Shown here: positions 9,021-17,933 of the stretch, piece after piece
Numbering within the stretch: the stretch's first letter is position 1
How the letters are laid out: the number at the start of each line of letters is the position of its first letter
Source: Treponema sp. OMZ 790
Lineage (GTDB): Bacteria > Spirochaetota > Spirochaetia > Treponematales > Treponemataceae
NCBI RefSeq assembly: GCF_024181285.1
Contig: NZ_CP051201.1
Location: 3,029,698-3,093,697, forward strand
Direction: 5' to 3'
DNA length: 64,000 nucleotides
The notes under the pieces: model-generated
Database searches by the model: none
What the model was told of the DNA's origin: nothing
Seen by the model: the letters and a program-made list of their open reading frames with translations, nothing else
Program-made: the position numbers and the translations under genes

Positions 9021-12000
9021 CTATTTCTTAAAAAGGCCTGCAAGTTCTTCATTGCTTAATTTTGAAATCCAAGTTTCGCCTGAAGAAATACTCATGCCGC
9101 TTATTTCCCGTTTTTTTTGAATCATCTCATCAACTTTTTCTTCAAAGGTGCCGGAGCAGATAAAGCGGTGCACGAATACGTTTTTAGTCTGCCCGATTCT
9201 AAAGGCCCGGTCTGTGGCCTGATCTTCAACTGCAGGATTGTACCAAAGGTCAAAGTGAATTACCCTGTTAGCTGCAGTCAGGTTAAGGCCTGTTCCTCCC
9301 GCCTTAAGCGAAATTAAAAAGATACGGTATGCAGGATCCGTTTGAAAAACCTCAACAGCTTTTTTGCGTTTTGAGGCGGGCATTTGGCCGTGAAGCAAAA
9401 GGGCCTCGGTTCCCAATTCTTTTTGAATAACGGTTTTTAAAATGTCGAGAGTGCCTACATATTGGCTGAAAATAATTGCCTTTTCGCCTGAAGAAATTAT
9501 CTCGCTTAAAAGCTCGATGAGGGCGGTAACCTTCCCGGAATGTTTCATCTCGCTCGGAGTTTCCTTGTCATAGGCCCTCGGATGATTGCATACCTGTTTT
9601 AGGGCCGTTAAAAGTTTTAGGACATAGGCCTGCCTTTCAATCTTAGTTTCGGCTCCCATCACCTTGTGCAATTCCGTTTCTACAAGGTTCTCGTAAATTG
9701 CCAGCTGCTCAGGCGTCAGATTGCAATATTGATTTGTAATTATCTTGTCGGGTAAGTCGGAGATAACCTTGGGATCGGTTTTTAGGCGGCGGAGCAAAAA
9801 GGGTGAAGTGATTTTCTTTAAATCGTCTGCTTCGATTTCGGAATTGTGAAGCTCAATCGGAATGCGCCATTTTTTTCGAAACTCGTCAGCCGAGCCCAGA
9901 TAGCCGGGGAGAAAAAAGTCGAATATGGAGCGCATATCTTCAAGGTTGTTTTCGACAGGGGTGCCGGTAAGAGCGATTCTGCCCTTCGCCTGAATTGCCT
10001 TTACTGCATGGGCCTTCTTTGTTCCCGAATTTTTTATAGCCTGAGCCTCATCCAAAATAATACAAAAAACTTTTTTATCCTTTAATTTTTCTATATCTTT
10101 TTGCATCGTCTGGTAGGTGCTTATTATTACGTCGGCTTCGGTATTGAACTTGCGCCTTGCTCCGTGATAAACGGCGACTTTAAGGGAGGGAGCAAATTTG
10201 GCTATTTCGTGTTCCCAGTTTGAAAGAAGGCTTGCAGGAGCTATAACCAAAAAAGGCTCCTCTGCTTCTTTTGAATTTTTAAAGGCCAGTATCAGGCTTA
10301 TAATTTGTACGGTTTTGCCCAAGCCCATGTCATCGGCCAAAAGACAGCCGAAGCCGCTTTTGATATTTGCATAAAGCCAGCGGAACCCCTTTTCCTGATA
10401 GGGCCGCAATTCCGCATTTAAGTTTTGAGGAACGGGAATGTCATCTTGCCTGAAAATGCCGTCGATAATTTCTGCGGCCGGTTTGGAGCAGACTGCATTC
10501 CCCGAAAGAACCGCTTGAAGGGCTTCCCTCATGTCTGCCGGTTTTTCAAATGCCTTTAACATTTTGGCAACTTCTTCGGGGTCGAGCAAAAGGAACTGAT
10601 CATTAAATTTTACCAAGCCCGATTTATTTAAAAAGAGCTTTTTAAATTCGTCTATGTCTATTACGGTGTCTCCAAGCATTACGGCCCGGTCATAGGAAAG
10701 AACGTCATCAAGGTTTAAAAACGAAACTACGTTTCCCGCTCCCTTTACGGATTTTACGCTTATGACGGGCTTGGGGGTCAAAACGTTTTTTAGGCTTTTA
10801 GGTAAAACTATGTCGATTCCGAACCGCTGCAAAAGTTTGGCCGCCCTTTGCAAAAAGAGGCCTGCTTCTTCGCGTGAGAGCATAATATTTTTTTTGACCG
10901 CAAGAATCGAAAGAGCCGGTAAGTAGGCCGAAAGGCTTGCCGGAAAGCGCAAAATATCGTCGGGGTTTTTGCTCCTCTTTGCTGCGATATTTAACTCGGT
11001 AAATGGAGCTTCCGCTTCGAGAGAAAAGGAAGATGCATCGCTTTCAAAGGATGTGCTTTCACCGGAGTTTTCTTTAGCCTTGCGCACAAGGGCGGAAAGC
11101 AAAAAGAACTCGTCTTCTTTTAGTGAGTCCAAAGTCAGGCGGTATTCATAGCCGCAATTGCTGTAATTTAAAACCGAAAGCCAAGAGTAAATTACCGTAT
11201 CCAAATTCCGCTTGCCGGGAACGCTTATATCGATTCCTTCATTTGAAAAAAAGAGAGAGTCTATTTCTTTATCCTTGGTATAGGACTTACTCGGGAAAAA
11301 TTTTAAAGATGCCGCATACTCGGTTAAAAGGGCTGTAAGTAAAAGTTCGGCACAGTAGAGCCTTCCCCATTTTTCGACCGGAAGAAAAAAGTCCTTTGTG
11401 AGGGAAGCTGCAAATTTAAGAATGTCGGCCTTTATTTCGGAAGAGGCAGAAAGGCTTTTCCAAAAGATAAAAAGTTTTTTGTTTTCGGTAAATACGGCAG
11501 GTATAAGTGCCGAGCTTTGGATGAGTTTTCCCGCAATGGCAAAGAGAGAAAAAAGAATTTTGACCGAGGGGCTCATCTCGTTTAAACTGCTTCTTGTTTT
11601 ATAAAAATTTTGAGCCTGCAAAAGGGTTTGATTTATCTCTTGGTTTTCGCCTAATTTTATGCTTACCGTTAGAGGGCTTTTAGGCTCAAGCGGAAAGATT
11701 CTTTTTTGTTTTCGGATATTGTCGATGTTTATTTTTACCCTTGCAAACAAAAAAGGGTTTACCGATTTTTCTTTTTCGCCTTGCTTTTCTTGACTATAAA
11801 AGTTAAGCCCGTAATTTAAAACCGCCTTGTGATAAAATTCCGTAAGTTTTATTATAAAATCGCTCGATGTAAAATTGGGTTCAGGCGGAAGGATGCCGCT
11901 TATAAGCGGAAGATAGGATTCTCCAAGGCTGAATTTTAAAGGTGCTGTTAATTCGGGAGGAGACGCAGCTTCCCTGTTGCCAGATGAGTCTGAAGTGAGG

Positions 12001-12620
12001 CTTGCCTCAGTTAAAGTTTCATTTTTGCGGAGACTTAAAGGAACGGGATGCTCTTGGAGGAGGGTAAAGTTTCTCTCCTTTTCAGGACCAGCATTTTTGG
12101 AAGCGGCACCTTCGGGTATGTTTACCGAATCGAGATCGAAACCCGCAAGTTTAAACAAGAGGCGGGGGTCATGGTCTATTTCTTTGGCAAGCAAAAAAAG
12201 AACGGCTGCCATGTGCTTACAAGGATCTCCCGAATCGGGGCAGGTGCAGTCCCTTTCGATTAAATTCCAACGGGCAGGAATGAGCCTAACCTTCTTTTTC
12301 TTTAAGGCTTCGATTAGGGCAGGGCTCATAATTCCGGCTCGGAGGCCTGCGAGCTCAATAGGATGCTTTTCTAAGATTGAGCGGATTGCATTTTCATTTG
12401 TTTTTGAAAGAGGCGGAAATTTAAAATATACATGGTACCAAGGAACATAGTTCCCCTTAACCTTTGCTCCCGCCGTTTGTCCGTTTACTACAAGAGAATT
12501 TACCTTTCCGGTATTTGCATAAGTCTTCCCGCGAGACAATCTCCCCGAATCGTCGTAGGCCTTGAGCATCTCCAAAAACCATGCACCCCAGGGCGTTGTC
12601 CCATAACTTTGTCTTGCCAT
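9021..12620 (-). CDS. SNF2-family helicase with N-terminal SWIM zinc finger
   Basis: 1199-aa ATP-dependent DNA translocase. A SWIM zinc finger is at about residues 125-140 (CTCPDSGDPCKHMAAV, C-x-C-xn-C-x-H). A long poorly conserved middle follows, then the SNF2 ATPase: LADDMGLGKTVQI (Walker A Lys769), ILDEAQAIKN (DEAQ box) and LTGTPVENNLEDM. The helicase C domain has SLKAGGTGLNLTAANRV and DQATDRAFRIGQTKN (motif VI). Bacterial homologues are large single-chain HepA-like proteins, probably active in chromatin or transcription-complex remodelling. I used the ATG at 12620; a TTG two codons upstream is possible. There is no Shine-Dalgarno. The promoter sits so close that the mRNA looks leaderless. 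Confidence 0.92.
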   Translation of the reverse strand: MARQSYGTTPWGAWFLEMLKAYDDSGRLSRGKTYANTGKVNSLVVNGQTAGAKVKGNYVPWYHVYFKFPPLSKTNENAIRSILEKHPIELAGLRAGIMSPALIEALKKKKVRLIPARWNLIERDCTCPDSGDPCKHMAAVLFLLAKEIDHDPRLLFKLAGFDLDSVNIPEGAASKNAGPEKERNFTLLQEHPVPLSLRKNETLTEASLTSDSSGNREAASPPELTAPLKFSLGESYLPLISGILPPEPNFTSSDFIIKLTEFYHKAVLNYGLNFYSQEKQGEKEKSVNPFLFARVKINIDNIRKQKRIFPLEPKSPLTVSIKLGENQEINQTLLQAQNFYKTRSSLNEMSPSVKILFSLFAIAGKLIQSSALIPAVFTENKKLFIFWKSLSASSEIKADILKFAASLTKDFFLPVEKWGRLYCAELLLTALLTEYAASLKFFPSKSYTKDKEIDSLFFSNEGIDISVPGKRNLDTVIYSWLSVLNYSNCGYEYRLTLDSLKEDEFFLLSALVRKAKENSGESTSFESDASSFSLEAEAPFTELNIAAKRSKNPDDILRFPASLSAYLPALSILAVKKNIMLSREEAGLFLQRAAKLLQRFGIDIVLPKSLKNVLTPKPVISVKSVKGAGNVVSFLNLDDVLSYDRAVMLGDTVIDIDEFKKLFLNKSGLVKFNDQFLLLDPEEVAKMLKAFEKPADMREALQAVLSGNAVCSKPAAEIIDGIFRQDDIPVPQNLNAELRPYQEKGFRWLYANIKSGFGCLLADDMGLGKTVQIISLILAFKNSKEAEEPFLVIAPASLLSNWEHEIAKFAPSLKVAVYHGARRKFNTEADVIISTYQTMQKDIEKLKDKKVFCIILDEAQAIKNSGTKKAHAVKAIQAKGRIALTGTPVENNLEDMRSIFDFFLPGYLGSADEFRKKWRIPIELHNSEIEADDLKKITSPFLLRRLKTDPKVISDLPDKIITNQYCNLTPEQLAIYENLVETELHKVMGAETKIERQAYVLKLLTALKQVCNHPRAYDKETPSEMKHSGKVTALIELLSEIISSGEKAIIFSQYVGTLDILKTVIQKELGTEALLLHGQMPASKRKKAVEVFQTDPAYRIFLISLKAGGTGLNLTAANRVIHFDLWYNPAVEDQATDRAFRIGQTKNVFVHRFICSGTFEEKVDEMIQKKREISGMSISSGETWISKLSNEELAGLFKK

Positions 12621-12628
12621 TGTCAAGG

Positions 12629-12657
12629 AGTATAGCAGAAGAAGGCCGGCTTTTCAA
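12629..12657 (-). promoter_or_regulatory. Promoter for the SNF2 helicase gene, positioned for a leaderless mRNA
   Basis: On the minus strand, TTGAAA (12652-12657), a 17-bp spacer and TATACT (12629-12634). Only 8 nt separate the -10 box from the ATG at 12620, so the predicted first transcribed base is within 1-2 nt of the start codon. Confidence 0.7.
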
Positions 12658-12826
12658 TTGCGTATTAAAAACCTCTTCATAAAAGCCGACAGTTTATCAA
12701 TGTGTGTTATTTGCAGAATAATTGATAAATTATTTTTTAAAATTTTACTATTTACTGCAAACTCTTCATACAATAATTATGAAAGGGGAAATTTTTCTTC
12801 TTTCAAATAATTTATGAGAGGTAAAA

Positions 12827-13666
12827 ATGAAAAAACTTTTTAACATTACCCTCCGCAACGACTATGCTTTTAAGCGTGTCTTCGGAGTGGACGAAAACAA
12901 GGATGTCTTACAAGACTTGCTGGAATGTATTTTAGACATACCGCCTGAGACCATCGCCGGCTTGGAACTTCTGGATAAGGAGTTTCATAAGGATTCGATA
13001 AGCGATAAAACAGGTGTTTTAGATGTAAAATTACGCCTAAAGAACAACACAATTATCGATATAGAAATTCAAAACAGGTGGAACAGTGAGTTTGCTCAAA
13101 GAACTATCTTTTATTGGGCTAAAATGTATACTGAAAACTTAAAAACAGGTGAAGTGTATACAAAACTGCCTAAATGTATTACAATAAACATAGTGGGTGA
13201 AGGCTTTGATTTAAACAATCTCATTCACAGTGAGTATAATGTAGTCGAAAAGCACTTAAACAATAAACTTTCCGATGAGCTTGAAATCCACTTTTTAAAC
13301 TTAGCCAAGATTAAGGAACAAGAAAATATTGAACAGGATGAGAAGAAAAAGAAACTTTATAACTGGCTGAGATTTATCGAAACTGATGATGAGGAGGTAC
13401 GTAATATGCTGGCACAAGAATCACCCATGATGCGAAAAGCAAATACAACGATAGAAGTAATGGAAATGAGTCCAAAAGAAAAATGGCTATATGAAAACCG
13501 CATGAAATACGAACACGACAAGGCTTCTTGGAAACATGTGGGGTATCAAGAAGGTATTGAACAAAAAGCTATTGAAACTGCAAAAAACTTACTTGAAATG
13601 AACTTTCCTATTGAAAATATCGCAAAAGCCGTAGGATTAAGCATTACCGAGATAGAGAAACTATAA
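12827..13666 (+). CDS. Rpn/PD-(D/E)XK nuclease-family transposase-like protein (copy 1)
   Basis: 279 aa. The N-terminus NDYAFKRVFGVDENKDVLQDLL and the nuclease core (GVLDVKLRLKNNTIIDIEIQ, giving D...E-x-Q) place it in the PD-(D/E)XK family annotated as Rpn recombination-promoting nuclease or PDDEXK transposase. No inverted repeats or target duplications are visible around it, so I treat it as a gene rather than a mobile element. The last ~30 residues (ETAKNLLEMNFPIENIAKAV then GLSITEIEKL) form a short helical module also found at the end of the two other Rpn-like proteins here, although their N-terminal halves belong to a different subfamily. GAGAGG lies 5 nt before the ATG. Confidence 0.85.
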   Translation: MKKLFNITLRNDYAFKRVFGVDENKDVLQDLLECILDIPPETIAGLELLDKEFHKDSISDKTGVLDVKLRLKNNTIIDIEIQNRWNSEFAQRTIFYWAKMYTENLKTGEVYTKLPKCITINIVGEGFDLNNLIHSEYNVVEKHLNNKLSDELEIHFLNLAKIKEQENIEQDEKKKKLYNWLRFIETDDEEVRNMLAQESPMMRKANTTIEVMEMSPKEKWLYENRMKYEHDKASWKHVGYQEGIEQKAIETAKNLLEMNFPIENIAKAVGLSITEIEKL

Positions 13667-13679
13667 TTATTAATTTTCC

Positions 13680-13708
13680 TAGACCTTTTCGTTTAAAAGT
13701 TGTATATT
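13680..13708 (+). promoter_or_regulatory. Promoter for copA, placed for a leaderless transcript
   Basis: TAGACC (13680-13685), a 17-bp spacer and TATATT (13703-13708), with 6 nt to the ATG at 13715 and no Shine-Dalgarno. No metal-regulator operator was recognised here. Confidence 0.5.
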
Positions 13709-13714
13709 AGTAAC

Positions 13715-16336
13715 ATGAGTAAAAAAATAAAGTTCAATATTACGGGTATGACTTGCTCGGCTTGCTCTTCCCATGTTCAAAGAGCGGTCGAAAAGCTTGA
13801 AGGAATTGCCGAAGTACAGGTAAACCTTTTAACCAACAGCATGACTGTCAATTATGATGAAAATCTTTTGACTCCCGATAAGATTATAGAAGCGGTCGAA
13901 AGGGGCGGTTACGGAGCCACGCTCGCCGATAATTTACACAATTCTTCTTCAAACAAAAATCAGGCAGTGTCTGGCGGAAAGGTCTCCCGTTCATCTCAAA
14001 ACGAGATAGCAAAACTTGAAAGCGAAAAAATAAAAAAAAGGCTCATTTGGTCTTTATGCTTTATGATTCCGCTTTTTTATGTGTCGATGGGGCACATGGC
14101 TTCTCTTCCTCTTCCTCATTTTTTGAACGGAATAGAAAACGCAATTCTTTTTAGTTTTACGCAGTTTTTGCTTGCCCTGCCTGTGCTGATTGTAAATAAA
14201 AAATTCTTTGTGGGAGGCTTTAAGGCCTTTTTAAACAAGGCTCCCAATATGGACTCCCTTGTCGCTGTCGGCTCCGGTGCTGCCGTCATTTACGGAATCT
14301 TTGCCATTTATAAGATGGCCTACGGAATGGGGCACGGCGATATGGAAACGGTAAGGCTTTTTTCCCATGATCTTTATTTTGAATCGGCTGCGATGATTTT
14401 AACCCTCGTAACCTTGGGCAAATTCCTTGAAGCTAATGCAAAGGGAAAAACTTCGCAGGCAATTACAAAGCTGATGAACCTTAGGCCTAAAACCGCCCTT
14501 GTTATCAGGAACGGTAAGGAAGAAGAAATTCCTGTCGAGGAAATTGTAAAGGGCGATTTTGTTTTAATCAAGCCCGGTTTTTCCATTCCCGTTGACGGAG
14601 TTGTGGTTGAGGGCAGTTCTTCGGTAGATGAGGCTGCAATTACAGGTGAAAGCCTCCCTGTCGAAAAGGCTGCAGGAGACAAGGTTGTAAGCGCTTCCAT
14701 TAACCTTTCCGGAACCTTTACCTTTAAGGCTGAAAGGGTAGGCGATGACACAACCCTCTCCCAAATAATTGCCCTTGTAGAAGAAGCCTCGGCCTCAAAG
14801 GCTCCTGTTTCAAAATTAGCAGATAAGATAAGCAATTACTTTGTGCCTGCTGTTATCCTTATTGCGGTGATTACCCTTTTTGTCTGGCTCGCCGCAGGAG
14901 AGGGTTTTGAATTTGCTCTTTCGAGGGCTATTTCGGTGCTTGTAATTTCCTGCCCATGTGCCCTAGGTCTTGCAACCCCCACCGCCATTATGGCAGGAAC
15001 AGGGAAGGGTGCCCGTCTCGGTATTTTAATCCGCTCGGCTGAGGCCCTTGAAACTGCCCATAAAACAAACACCGTAGTCTTGGACAAAACAGGAACTATA
15101 ACCCAAGGCCGCCCCGATGTAATCGAGATTAAAAAAACCGCAAGTTTTAGCGAGGACGAAGTGCTCAAGTTTGCTTACAGCTTGGAAATTCTTTCAGAGC
15201 ATCCTTTGGCAAATGCCGTTATAAAACAGGCAAAGGAAAAAGGCTTGGATGTTTTAAAAATTAAGGACTTTAAGGCTGAACACGGCTTGGGTATTTCGGG
15301 TATCGAAGAGGCTTCGGGGCTAAAAATATTTGCAGGTAATGAAAAGCTTTTCCAAAAAAATAATATCGAAATTTCCCATGCTGCATCAGAAATTGATGCT
15401 CTTGCAGAAAAAGGAGCAACTCCTCTTTTAATAGGTCTAAGCGGTGCTAAAGACGGAAGTTCTTCAGGAACCGATTCAGGTGCAAAGCTCATCGGAATTA
15501 TAGCCGTGGCCGACAAAATTAAGGAAGGCAGCATCGAGGCTATTGCAGAGTTTAAGGCTATGGGCATAAAAACTATAATGCTGACAGGTGACAATAAAAA
15601 AACTGCAAATGCCATAAAGGCCCAAACAGGAGTCGACGGTTTTGCCGCCGAGCTTTTGCCTCAAAACAAAAAAAACGAAATCGAAAAATTACACCAAGCC
15701 GGTCTTAAAACGGCTATGATAGGCGACGGCATAAACGATGCTCCGGCCCTTATGACGGCCGATGTTGGGATCGCCATAGGCAACGGAACCGATATAGCGA
15801 TTGAAAGTGCGGATATTATTTTGATGAATGACAGCCTGCAATCTGCGGTCGATTCGATTCAATTAAGCCGTGTTGTAATGCGCAATATAAAGGAAAATCT
15901 TTTTTGGGCACTCTTTTATAATTCTCTATGTATACCATTAGCGGCAGGAGTTTTTTATCCTGTCTTCGGCATAGTTTTAAGCCCGATGATTGCGGCTGCT
16001 GCAATGAGCTTGAGCTCGGTGTCGGTTGTAAGTAATGCCCTGCGCTTAAATTATTTTAAGCCCAAACGGAAACATAAAATAAACCGTAATGCAGAATCTT
16101 GCATAACGGAAGAAAATAAAATTAAGGAGAAAGAACTTATGAATACTGTATTAAAGGTAAACGGAATGCAGTGCCAACACTGTGTTTCCCATGTTAAGGA
16201 AGCCTTAACAAAGATTTCGGGGGTTTCTGCCGAAATAGATTTGGGCGCAAAAACTGCAACTATTTCACATCCTGAAAGCGTTGCAGTTGCAGATCTAAAA
16301 AAAGCTATTGAAGAAGCCGGATACACGGTAGAATAG
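13715..16336 (+). CDS. copA: Copper-translocating P1B-type ATPase with N- and C-terminal HMA domains
   Basis: 873-aa inner-membrane copper exporter. The N-terminal metal-binding domain has GMTCSACSS (Cys14, Cys17). The transmembrane metal site is SCPCALG (Cys413-Pro-Cys415). The catalytic core shows DKTGTIT (phosphorylated Asp457), SEHPLAN (the HP motif) and GDGINDAPAL (about 670). The membrane part ends with YNSLCIPLAAG and a hydrophobic pair. A second HMA domain (GMQCQHCVSHV) occupies the last 65 residues, which is unusual for CopA, and has its own internal start (see the nested copZ). I use the ATG at 13715 rather than a TTG at 13700. No copper regulator gene is adjacent. It ends before a terminator shared with the convergent kinase-like gene. 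Confidence 0.95.
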   Translation: MSKKIKFNITGMTCSACSSHVQRAVEKLEGIAEVQVNLLTNSMTVNYDENLLTPDKIIEAVERGGYGATLADNLHNSSSNKNQAVSGGKVSRSSQNEIAKLESEKIKKRLIWSLCFMIPLFYVSMGHMASLPLPHFLNGIENAILFSFTQFLLALPVLIVNKKFFVGGFKAFLNKAPNMDSLVAVGSGAAVIYGIFAIYKMAYGMGHGDMETVRLFSHDLYFESAAMILTLVTLGKFLEANAKGKTSQAITKLMNLRPKTALVIRNGKEEEIPVEEIVKGDFVLIKPGFSIPVDGVVVEGSSSVDEAAITGESLPVEKAAGDKVVSASINLSGTFTFKAERVGDDTTLSQIIALVEEASASKAPVSKLADKISNYFVPAVILIAVITLFVWLAAGEGFEFALSRAISVLVISCPCALGLATPTAIMAGTGKGARLGILIRSAEALETAHKTNTVVLDKTGTITQGRPDVIEIKKTASFSEDEVLKFAYSLEILSEHPLANAVIKQAKEKGLDVLKIKDFKAEHGLGISGIEEASGLKIFAGNEKLFQKNNIEISHAASEIDALAEKGATPLLIGLSGAKDGSSSGTDSGAKLIGIIAVADKIKEGSIEAIAEFKAMGIKTIMLTGDNKKTANAIKAQTGVDGFAAELLPQNKKNEIEKLHQAGLKTAMIGDGINDAPALMTADVGIAIGNGTDIAIESADIILMNDSLQSAVDSIQLSRVVMRNIKENLFWALFYNSLCIPLAAGVFYPVFGIVLSPMIAAAAMSLSSVSVVSNALRLNYFKPKRKHKINRNAESCITEENKIKEKELMNTVLKVNGMQCQHCVSHVKEALTKISGVSAEIDLGAKTATISHPESVAVADLKKAIEEAGYTVE
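16139..16336 (+). CDS. Nested in-frame copper chaperone CopZ (C-terminal HMA domain of copA)
   Basis: The last 65 codons of copA form a complete HMA domain beginning with ATG: MNTVLKVNGMQCQHC, ending EEAGYTVE, the size of a free CopZ. AAGGAG at 16124-16129, 9 nt before this ATG, would serve as an internal ribosome-binding site. The linker before it (ENKIKEKEL) is hydrophilic and looks like a former intergenic region with its Shine-Dalgarno read through. The same DNA could therefore make a fused CopA and a separate chaperone that delivers Cu(I) to it. What is seen is the start, the spacing and the domain; that the short product is actually made is inference. Confidence 0.5.
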   Translation: MNTVLKVNGMQCQHCVSHVKEALTKISGVSAEIDLGAKTATISHPESVAVADLKKAIEEAGYTVE

Positions 16337-16377
16337 CTTTAAAACTGTAACTTTTTTAAGGCTGTAATTTATTAAAA

Positions 16378-16416
16378 GAAAAAATCGGCCATGCCTAACT
16401 TCGGCCGATTTTTTTT
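16378..16416. terminator. Bidirectional terminator between copA and the cytidylate-kinase-like gene
   Basis: AATCGGCC (16383-16390) and GGCCGATT (16403-16410) with a 12-nt loop, flanked by AAAAAA on the left and TTTTTT on the right. Confidence 0.9.
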
Positions 16417-16460
16417 AAGTTGCTTGAAACGCTTAAGACCGGCTAAGATACTGTCAGCTT

Positions 16461-17282
16461 TTACGGAAAAGGCTTATATTCGTTTACCATGCTTATCGCT
16501 GAAGAAACTTTTCGGCCTTCCGACATTTCTTGAGCTATATCCGTTGCTTTTTGAATTAAACCTGCATTGTCTGCAACGCCGTGTAAAATAACCTCATTTT
16601 CCGAAATATCTGCTTCTAGGAAGTATATTTGCAGTTTAAGATCAAAAGAGATATGATTTACTATTTTTTGAGCCAACAAAAGTTCTTTTACTCTCTTATC
16701 ACCTAAAGCAGCTTCTTCTTTGCTTACGGTTTTTTCAAACCCGAATTTGATTATCTCGGCAGCTTGAGCAGGAGTTATGTGTCCTGTATTTATAACCAAA
16801 TTGTATTCCGAGGAATCTTCATTTGCAGTATTAAAAAAGCTTTTATGAAATCCGTCGCGGTTATTGTCGCTTTCTTCCATTCTGGCTCTGGCATCTTTTT
16901 CGGGATAATTAAATTCCTTCATCAATCTCGAAATTCTTATATCATCGGCTGCAACTAACCGTACCGAATAAAGTCCGGGTACGTTCCTCAAAATTGCAAA
17001 TCCTCCCCGCCCTATAAAAATACTGTTTCCTGAAGAAGCATGTTCATATACTGCTTCGCGCAGATAATCAAAGTAAGAGTCTCTTTCTCTCGATAGAGAT
17101 GCCCAAAATCCGGGTTTGCGTTCATCATATTTTTTTAGCTGGGCATCCGAAATTCCTCTTGCAAGCAAATCCTTTTCCAATGACTTACGGTCAATAAAAT
17201 TGTAATTTAAAAGCTTGGCCAGCTCAACCGCTGTTTCGTCGCCAAAGGAAGCGATCTTGCGTGAAATCGTTATAATTGCCAT
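16461..17282 (-). CDS. Cytidylate-kinase-like protein with C-terminal BON-like domain
   Basis: 273 aa. Residues 1-190 match the 'cytidylate kinase-like' group: MAIITISRKIASFGDETAVE replaces the usual P-loop start, IFIGRGGFAIL follows, and RLVAADDIRISRLM resembles the lid region. Substrate is unproven; many members are annotated AAA or CMP kinase-like. Residues about 195-270 (KRVKELLLAQKIVNHISFDL, then ENEVILHGVADNAGLIQKA) look like a BON domain, otherwise found in periplasmic or membrane-binding proteins. The fusion suggests a ligand- or partner-binding role. Start supported by AGGAGG 5 nt upstream. Single-gene unit, convergent with copA and divergent from the NUDIX gene. Confidence 0.75.
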   Translation of the reverse strand: MAIITISRKIASFGDETAVELAKLLNYNFIDRKSLEKDLLARGISDAQLKKYDERKPGFWASLSRERDSYFDYLREAVYEHASSGNSIFIGRGGFAILRNVPGLYSVRLVAADDIRISRLMKEFNYPEKDARARMEESDNNRDGFHKSFFNTANEDSSEYNLVINTGHITPAQAAEIIKFGFEKTVSKEEAALGDKRVKELLLAQKIVNHISFDLKLQIYFLEADISENEVILHGVADNAGLIQKATDIAQEMSEGRKVSSAISMVNEYKPFP

Positions 17283-17366
17283 AAAAACCTCCTATTGCAA
17301 TTAAATTCTCTTTATAATAGAATAACTCGAAATCCTTGATATGTCAAATGGAGAATTGCGATTTTT

Positions 17367-17933
17367 ATGGAAAAGAATAATGAGATTATATGGAAGCCCG
17401 ATTCCTCCAGAGAAATATTAAAAACAAGGGTCTTTACCGTATGCGAAAAAGACAGTATTTCTCCTGAAGGAGAAAAAAAGACCTTTATTTCTTTAAAAGC
17501 CCCGAGTTGGGTTATTGTTGTGCCTGTTTACCGGGATTCCTCCGGAGAAGATATGTTTGTGATGGTACAGCAGTGGCGGCATGGTTCGGAAAGCGTCTGC
17601 ATAGAATTTCCCGGAGGTGTTGTCGATGAGGGAGAAAAGCCGGAAGAAGCGGCTTTAAGGGAACTGTTGGAAGAAACCGGCAGAACTCCTAAAAAAATAA
17701 AGTGTTTATCGGTTATGTCGCCTAATCCTGCAATAATGGAAAATACCTGCTCAATCTTTTTGGCTGAATTGGATGAAGCAGAAGGAAAACAAAACCTCGA
17801 CGAAGACGAATTTTTAAATATTCTTAAAATCCCTGTTAAAAAAGTTATTCAAAATATGGGCAATCCTCCTTATACCCATGCAATCATGAATGCCGCCCTT
17901 TTTCTATACTTAAAAGAAAAACATTTTCACTGA
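17367..17933 (+). CDS. NUDIX hydrolase (ADP-ribose pyrophosphatase-like)
   Basis: 188-aa protein with a complete Nudix box (GGVVDEGEKPEEAALRELLE then ETG, about residues 83-105) that coordinates Mg2+ for hydrolysis of a nucleoside diphosphate linked to X. The sequence before the box (QQWRHGSESVCIEFPGG) matches ADP-ribose pyrophosphatases, so ADP-ribose or a related sugar nucleotide is the likely substrate. Its stop codon (17931-17933) lies inside the first of three adjacent palindromes. The Shine-Dalgarno is weak (GGAG 11 nt before the ATG). It may form a stress cluster with the downstream dps and peroxiredoxin, but a separate transcript for dps is likely. Confidence 0.88.
   Translation: MEKNNEIIWKPDSSREILKTRVFTVCEKDSISPEGEKKTFISLKAPSWVIVVPVYRDSSGEDMFVMVQQWRHGSESVCIEFPGGVVDEGEKPEEAALRELLEETGRTPKKIKCLSVMSPNPAIMENTCSIFLAELDEAEGKQNLDEDEFLNILKIPVKKVIQNMGNPPYTHAIMNAALFLYLKEKHFH

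Noticed and set aside
12827..13666. Insertion sequence around Rpn copy 1
   Set aside because: I looked for terminal inverted repeats and target duplications around all three Rpn genes and found none; the family is not a classic transposase.
14374..15168. Long minus-strand frames inside copA
   Set aside because: They are shadows of a highly conserved plus-strand gene and have no ribosome-binding site or recognisable protein pattern.
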